DNA from: Thermoplasmatota archaeon
GTDB lineage: Archaea; Thermoplasmatota; Thermoplasmata; Thermoplasmatales; Thermoplasmataceae
DNA: 43,674 nucleotides
Direction of reading: 5' to 3'
NCBI GenBank assembly: GCA_023379435.1
Contig: JAMCUH010000048.1
Coordinates: 1 to 43,674, forward strand
This document shows positions 38,847 to 43,674 of the stretch, piece by piece. Position 1 is the stretch's first letter, and every line of letters begins with the position of its first letter. Made by a program: the position numbers and the translations under genes. Under the pieces are notes generated by a model, which saw nothing but the letters and a program-made list of their open reading frames with translations, was not told where the DNA came from and did not search any database.

Positions 38847-39083
38847 TTGATAAATATACGTGTGGTTTGCATGGTTGAAGTTAAGATCAAGAGTGAAATG
38901 GATGTGGACAGGGCCCTTTGCAATTATTGCGGGGCATGTGTTGGTATGTGTCCTACGGATGCTATCTTTATGGACGATACTGTCATAGAGATACACGAGG
39001 ATAAGTGCATAAAATGCACGTTCTGCGTAATTGGCTGCCCGACAGGTGCCATATCTGCGGAGTGGTTCCATGCAAAACTATGA
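38847..39083 (+). CDS. 2[4Fe-4S] ferredoxin (start may be 38871)
   Basis: CNYCGACVGMCP and CIKCTFCVIGCP. Confidence 0.92.
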   Translation: MINIRVVCMVEVKIKSEMDVDRALCNYCGACVGMCPTDAIFMDDTVIEIHEDKCIKCTFCVIGCPTGAISAEWFHAKL

Positions 39084-40260
39084 CGTTCTTGTGGTGGGTG
39101 GAGGCCCGGGTGGCAGTTCTGCCGCAAGGTTCTGTGCAAGGAGCGGTCTGAAGACCCTGATGATAGAGAAGAGACCTGACATTGGTTCTCCGGTAAGATG
39201 CGGCGAAGGTCTTTCCAAGGAATGGATGAAGGAGGGTGAGCTTAAACCGGATGATCATTGGATCTCCGATGAAGTGAAGGGTGCCAGAATTTACGGTCCA
39301 AGTGAGAAGGTCCCCATAATGCTCACGGCAGAAAAGGCAGGGAACGAGGTAGGCTACGTCGTGGAAAGGGATAAGTTCGACAAGGATCTCGCTGCCATAG
39401 CAGCATCTGAGGGTGCCGATATATGGGTTAAGTCACCAGCACTTTCCGTCGTCAAGGAAAAAGATCGTATTGTTGGTGCAAAGGTAAGGCACAACGGAAA
39501 CATGGAAGAGGTCAGGGCCAAGATGGTCATTGCCGCAGACGGTTTCGAGAGCGAGTTTGGTCGCTGGGCCGGTCTTAAATCCATCATACTTGCAAAGAAT
39601 GACATCATCTCATGCGTGGAATACAGAATGATGGGTGTTGACAGTGATGCAGATTACACAGACTTCTATCTTGGATCAGTTGCACCTGCAGGTTATATAT
39701 GGGTTTTTCCCAAGGGTGAGCACCAGGCCAATGTCGGGATTGGCGTCACCATATCAGCAATGAAGGATAGATTCGACGTAAAGAACTATCTGGATACGTG
39801 GATAAAGAAACATCCCGGTTATTCAAAGGGGAAGACAATACAGTATATTACTGGCGGAGTATCCGTGTCAAAGGTGAAGGACAAATTCACCCTTCCTGGC
39901 CTGCTGCTTGTTGGTGATGCTGCTAGGCTCATAGATCCCATAACAGGCGGCGGAATAGCCAACTCCTACATATCGGGTAAATATGCTGCAACAGTTGCCA
40001 GGGAAGCCATCGACTCAGAAGATTATTCCCAGACGATGATGCAGAAGTACGAGAAGATGGTAAAGGACAAATTCCAGAGAAAGCATCTCAGGAACTGGAT
40101 AGCAAAGGAAAAGCTTGCCAAACTGTCCGATGAAACACTGGATAAGCTGGTCGATGTTGTCTCTGATGTGAAGATGAGGGATATTTCAGTTCAGGCCATA
40201 CTGGAGGCAATTCTTGCCAAGTATCCTGAAATGGTAAAAGAGCTCGAGGATCTCATTTAG
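39070..40260 (+). CDS. Geranylgeranyl reductase family FAD-dependent oxidoreductase (ORF track start is 39031)
   Basis: YDVLVVGGGPGGSSAARFCARSGLKTLMIEKRPDIGSPVRCGEG, VVGDAARLIDPITGGGIANSYISG-type motif. Confidence 0.93.
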   Translation: MQNYDVLVVGGGPGGSSAARFCARSGLKTLMIEKRPDIGSPVRCGEGLSKEWMKEGELKPDDHWISDEVKGARIYGPSEKVPIMLTAEKAGNEVGYVVERDKFDKDLAAIAASEGADIWVKSPALSVVKEKDRIVGAKVRHNGNMEEVRAKMVIAADGFESEFGRWAGLKSIILAKNDIISCVEYRMMGVDSDADYTDFYLGSVAPAGYIWVFPKGEHQANVGIGVTISAMKDRFDVKNYLDTWIKKHPGYSKGKTIQYITGGVSVSKVKDKFTLPGLLLVGDAARLIDPITGGGIANSYISGKYAATVAREAIDSEDYSQTMMQKYEKMVKDKFQRKHLRNWIAKEKLAKLSDETLDKLVDVVSDVKMRDISVQAILEAILAKYPEMVKELEDLI

Positions 40261-41617
40261 CGATATTTTCCAGGCTGAAGTCACCTGATCTTAGTTGTGA
40301 CCTCAGCATCTTCTTGAAGTTCCTGTCACCCTGGAGATTCTTGAAGTTCTTCTTCATGGCCCGGTATTCCTTCAGGAGGGATCTGACCTGTTCCTCCGTT
40401 GTGCCGGAACCCCTGGCAATCCTCTCTATCCTTTTGGTATTTATTATGTCAGGATCTGTCATTTCCTGTCTCGTCATGGAATCAAGAATGGTACTGTAGA
40501 GTTTGAGCTTCTGTTCAGCCGTTTCCACAACGTTTCCATCCATCTTCGCCATTCCACCCATCCTGGCCACAGGTAGAGAATCAAATATCTTTCTCATTAT
40601 ACCGGGACGGGAGAATTTTTCCCAGACCTCATACATGTCCATGAGGTTGAATTTACCCGACATCAACTTTGCCATGGATTCTTCGGCATCCTCTTCCTTG
40701 ATCTCGGCTTCCCTCGCTATTTCAAGCAGGGATTCAAGGTCTCCCAGGCCAAGGAGTCGTGAAAGAAACTTCTTTGGATCGAATATCTCCATGTCATCCA
40801 GATGCTCTCCGGTTCCTATGAAATAGATTGGTACCTTTGCCTCTGAAACTGCACTCAAAGCGCCACCACCCTTCCCTGTTCCGTCCATTTTTGTTATGAT
40901 GACACCTGTTATCCTCACATTCTCATTAATTCTGGAAGCCTGCGGTCCAGCCTGCTGGCCTACCCCGGCATCGAGAACATACAGCACCTCATCCGGGTTG
41001 ACAGCATCCCTGACATGGGAAATTTCCTTAAGAAGTTCCTCGTCCAGAGAATCCCTTCCACTGGTGTCAACGATCTTTACCTGTATATCTTTGAGTTCCT
41101 TCAGACCGCTCCTGCATATCTTTACTGGATCCTTTGAATTTTTTTCACCATAGAATGCACAGTTGACAGCCTTGGAAATCTGGTAAAGCTGGTCATAAGC
41201 AGCCGGTCTGTGTACGTCTGCAGCAATAAGTCCAACGCTCATCCCCTTTCTCATGAAAAATTTCGCAAGCTTGCCTGCTGATGTTGTCTTCCCTTGACCG
41301 TAAAGACCAACCAGCATAATGGTCTGCGGCTTGAGGGTCAGGGTTGATCCTTTTCCAAGAAGTGAGAGAAGTTCCTCATAGATGAGCTTTACGATAAAAT
41401 CCTGAGGAGCCATTCCTGCAGGCGGTTTCTCACCGGTTGCCCTTGCCTCCAGATCCTTGGAAAGTTTAAGGGCAAGCTTGACATTCACGTCTGCTTTTAA
41501 AAGGATCCTCTGAATATCCTTTACAACCTCCTTTATTGTTTCTCTGTCAATGATGGAGGAACCTGATATTTTCCTTATGGTGTCCCTCAATGAGGATGCA
41601 AAATTTTCCAGTACCAT
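40253..41617 (-). CDS. srp54: Signal recognition particle 54 kDa protein
   Basis: VGLYGQGKTTSAGKLAKFF, DTSGRDSLDEEL, TKMDGTGKGGGALSAV; C-terminal M domain. Confidence 0.96.
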   Translation of the reverse strand: MVLENFASSLRDTIRKISGSSIIDRETIKEVVKDIQRILLKADVNVKLALKLSKDLEARATGEKPPAGMAPQDFIVKLIYEELLSLLGKGSTLTLKPQTIMLVGLYGQGKTTSAGKLAKFFMRKGMSVGLIAADVHRPAAYDQLYQISKAVNCAFYGEKNSKDPVKICRSGLKELKDIQVKIVDTSGRDSLDEELLKEISHVRDAVNPDEVLYVLDAGVGQQAGPQASRINENVRITGVIITKMDGTGKGGGALSAVSEAKVPIYFIGTGEHLDDMEIFDPKKFLSRLLGLGDLESLLEIAREAEIKEEDAEESMAKLMSGKFNLMDMYEVWEKFSRPGIMRKIFDSLPVARMGGMAKMDGNVVETAEQKLKLYSTILDSMTRQEMTDPDIINTKRIERIARGSGTTEEQVRSLLKEYRAMKKNFKNLQGDRNFKKMLRSQLRSGDFSLENIAK

Positions 41618-41658
41618 GATATTAAATCCAAAATTGGCCTAATAATCTTTCCCTGCAC

Positions 41659-41964
41659 TCAATATTCTCTCCACCTGTGTCCGCAATTCTGGCAGGTGTA
41701 GAATTTTGTCTCCGGTTCGTCAGCAGATCTTGTCTGCTTGAGAAGGAAGTATGCGCCCCTGTGATGGCATTTCGGGCAAACAGCATCTGAATCAAGAGGT
41801 TCTGTGATTCTATCCTCGTTAATCACTATGAGGGATTTTCCCTCGCTCTTGGATACAATTTTCTGTGAACCCCCATTCTCCTTAGGCTGCTCATATCCGC
41901 ATGAAGGGCACACGTATGAGTCTTTTCTTGGTAACATAAGTGTGCCGCATTTTTTGCAGAACAT
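41659..41964 (-). CDS. tfs: Transcription factor S (TFIIS-like/RpoM-like)
   Basis: MFCKKCGTLMLPRKDSYVCPSCGY, CPKCHHRGAYFLLKQTRSADEPETKFYTCQNCGHRWREY. Confidence 0.95.
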   Translation of the reverse strand: MFCKKCGTLMLPRKDSYVCPSCGYEQPKENGGSQKIVSKSEGKSLIVINEDRITEPLDSDAVCPKCHHRGAYFLLKQTRSADEPETKFYTCQNCGHRWREY

Positions 41965-42147
41965 TGAAGCATGTTATCACTTGATTCTATATAAACATGG
42001 TAAATATGACGCTGCAGCCAGGGATAATCAATTTGTAACATCCTGTTTCAGGCAATCACCTTTGGCAGAGGCAAATGATGTAACCCCTCATGATCAGGAT
42101 TAAGATGATTTCTTTATCTTATCATGTGATGCAAGGTCTGGAGTAAC

Positions 42148-42513
42148 ATGGAACCAAATATCAGTGCATACCTTCAGGGAAAGATAAAGCAGGCTCAGCA
42201 GCTGGAACTCCAGCTGGAGCAGGTTGCATCTCAGAAGTACCAGATGGAGCTCAGGGTGAAGGAGATAGAGAAGACACTCAAGGAGCTTGAGAGTGTAGGT
42301 GAAACATCACCCATATACAGGAGCGTCGGAGGCATTCTGTACAAGGTGGAAAACAAGTCAAAGCTTGTCAGTGATCTGCAGGAACAGAAGGAGCTTGCTG
42401 AGATAAGGATAAAGAGCATGGAGAAGCAGCAGAAGAACATTGAGGACAAATACAAGGAGATAGAGGAGTCCATAAGGAAGAGCTATGGTGAACAGGGGAA
42501 TAAGGTAGGATAG
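42148..42513 (+). CDS. pfdB: Prefoldin beta subunit
   Basis: Coiled coil with SPIYRSVGGILYKVENKSKLVSDLQEQKELAEIRIKSMEKQ. Confidence 0.93.
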   Translation: MEPNISAYLQGKIKQAQQLELQLEQVASQKYQMELRVKEIEKTLKELESVGETSPIYRSVGGILYKVENKSKLVSDLQEQKELAEIRIKSMEKQQKNIEDKYKEIEESIRKSYGEQGNKVG

Positions 42514-42514
42514 A

Positions 42515-43318
42515 ATGTCGGTCATTTCCGGAACAGATCGGCAAATGGCCGGTCTTTCGGGTTTTCCTGTCGTTATAAAGTTCAACGATGAAGGATATAA
42601 CGTAACATTTTCCGGATCTGTCAGCGTTCTTACATCCATACCCAATACTGGAATGGTTGATTTTTCCCTCATTCAAAGTGCATGTCTGAGTCACTCGATT
42701 GAAAAAACGAAGGATCCTGTATCATTCTGCGAGAATATGGTCAGTGAGATTTACCATGGCAGGGGAGAAACCGTGAGCAGTGTTGCAGGAAAGGCAGTAA
42801 TAAGATCTCAGGAAGGGATGATAATCTCAGCAGAGCTGGCAGCATCATGGAAAAACTATTTCCATCCAAGGGGCAACTTCTCTGCCACCTTTAAGGGCTT
42901 CACGGCATGTCCCTGCAGCATGAAATCAGTTAGAGATCTACTTCAGTCAGAATTTCCCGAATATGGGTCTAAAATATCCAGTCTTCCTGGTATAACACAT
43001 AATCAGCGGGTTGATTTCACTGTTGAAATGCGCTATGACGAACCTCTCGATCATATCATTGTGCAGGCTTTAAAGACAGCGGAATTTTCCATGGGCAATG
43101 TGCTCTCATTCAGCGATTCCCAGAATGAAACAGACCTCATGATCATGAAGGCACATTCCAATCCCAGGCTTATTGAGGACGTTCTCAAAAAGGGTGTGGT
43201 TTACTCGCGGAATCTCTTGAAAAACATTCCGGAATTAACGGAAATGGAGATACGTGTGAAGAGTATGGAGAGCATTCATCCATACGATGCGGTTGCATCC
43301 GCAACAATATCACGGTAG
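42515..43318 (+). CDS. mptA: GTP cyclohydrolase MptA (COG1469 family)
   Basis: GFTACPCSMKSVRDLL, ITHNQRVDFTVEM. Confidence 0.85.
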   Translation: MSVISGTDRQMAGLSGFPVVIKFNDEGYNVTFSGSVSVLTSIPNTGMVDFSLIQSACLSHSIEKTKDPVSFCENMVSEIYHGRGETVSSVAGKAVIRSQEGMIISAELAASWKNYFHPRGNFSATFKGFTACPCSMKSVRDLLQSEFPEYGSKISSLPGITHNQRVDFTVEMRYDEPLDHIIVQALKTAEFSMGNVLSFSDSQNETDLMIMKAHSNPRLIEDVLKKGVVYSRNLLKNIPELTEMEIRVKSMESIHPYDAVASATISR

Positions 43319-43674
43319 GAATTCCCAAAAGAAAACCGATAGGCAAATAAGATCGATATGGTCTGATAAAATCTCTAAGCTGGACAAACGGAATACCGAA
43401 ATCTCTTCCCTATTACAGTTAAATACAGAATGGTTAACTTTAGGCCAAACATGCAGTATATCCTGTAAAGTACCATGGATTTCATAAAAGGATAATTCTT
43501 TCATCTGGATCATAACTGTCATCTTCAGCACATGAAGAACATAACTGGCTGGGATCATTGCTTCTGCTCCATGTAAAAAACGCAGCCATTACAGTTATGA
43601 ACCATTCCCTATAGGTGTAGAATGGAACATTCCATCAAATTATGTGCGTTTGTTCAAGCGAAATGTTTATTATA

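Noticed and set aside
43310-43558. 82-aa minus-strand ORF at the right end
   Set aside because: No motif, overlaps the end of mptA; likely spurious.
1-43674. Transposases, integrases, rRNA or prophage genes
   Set aside because: No recognisable DDE/tyrosine recombinase ORF, rRNA stretch or viral structural gene was seen.

Overview
The window looks like a chromosomal segment from a Thermoplasmatales-type euryarchaeon. The support is archaeal PolD small subunit, prefoldin alpha and beta, TFS, SRP54/FtsY, MptA, AsnRS-related AsnA, geranylgeranyl reductase and SDR-type threonine dehydrogenase; genus is not assigned. It starts inside a CRISPR array: nine 28-nt repeats at 9-592, followed by about three progressively decayed repeat copies to about 785. 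No cas genes are visible. An HtpX-like M48 protease follows, then a 1236-aa Hanks-type kinase with AAA/STAND-like ATPase and a long helical C-terminus. Most of the remainder is housekeeping genes with tight or overlapping junctions. The strongest candidate for an under-described system is the co-directional cluster at 24.7-29.6 kb: zinc-ribbon/FHA protein, polytopic membrane Ser/Thr kinase, PP2C-type phosphatase, and two small uncharacterised helical proteins. With the kinase-ATPase at 2.5-6.2 kb, this suggests a eukaryotic/bacterial-style phospho-signalling module in an archaeon. Other points of interest are a UDP-sulfoquinovose-synthase-like gene, an Er-VIT iron protein, an AsnA/AsnC-like divergent pair, an atypical thioredoxin reductase, and a ferredoxin-GGR pair. 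All calls come from reading the sequence and recalled family motifs; no searches were run.
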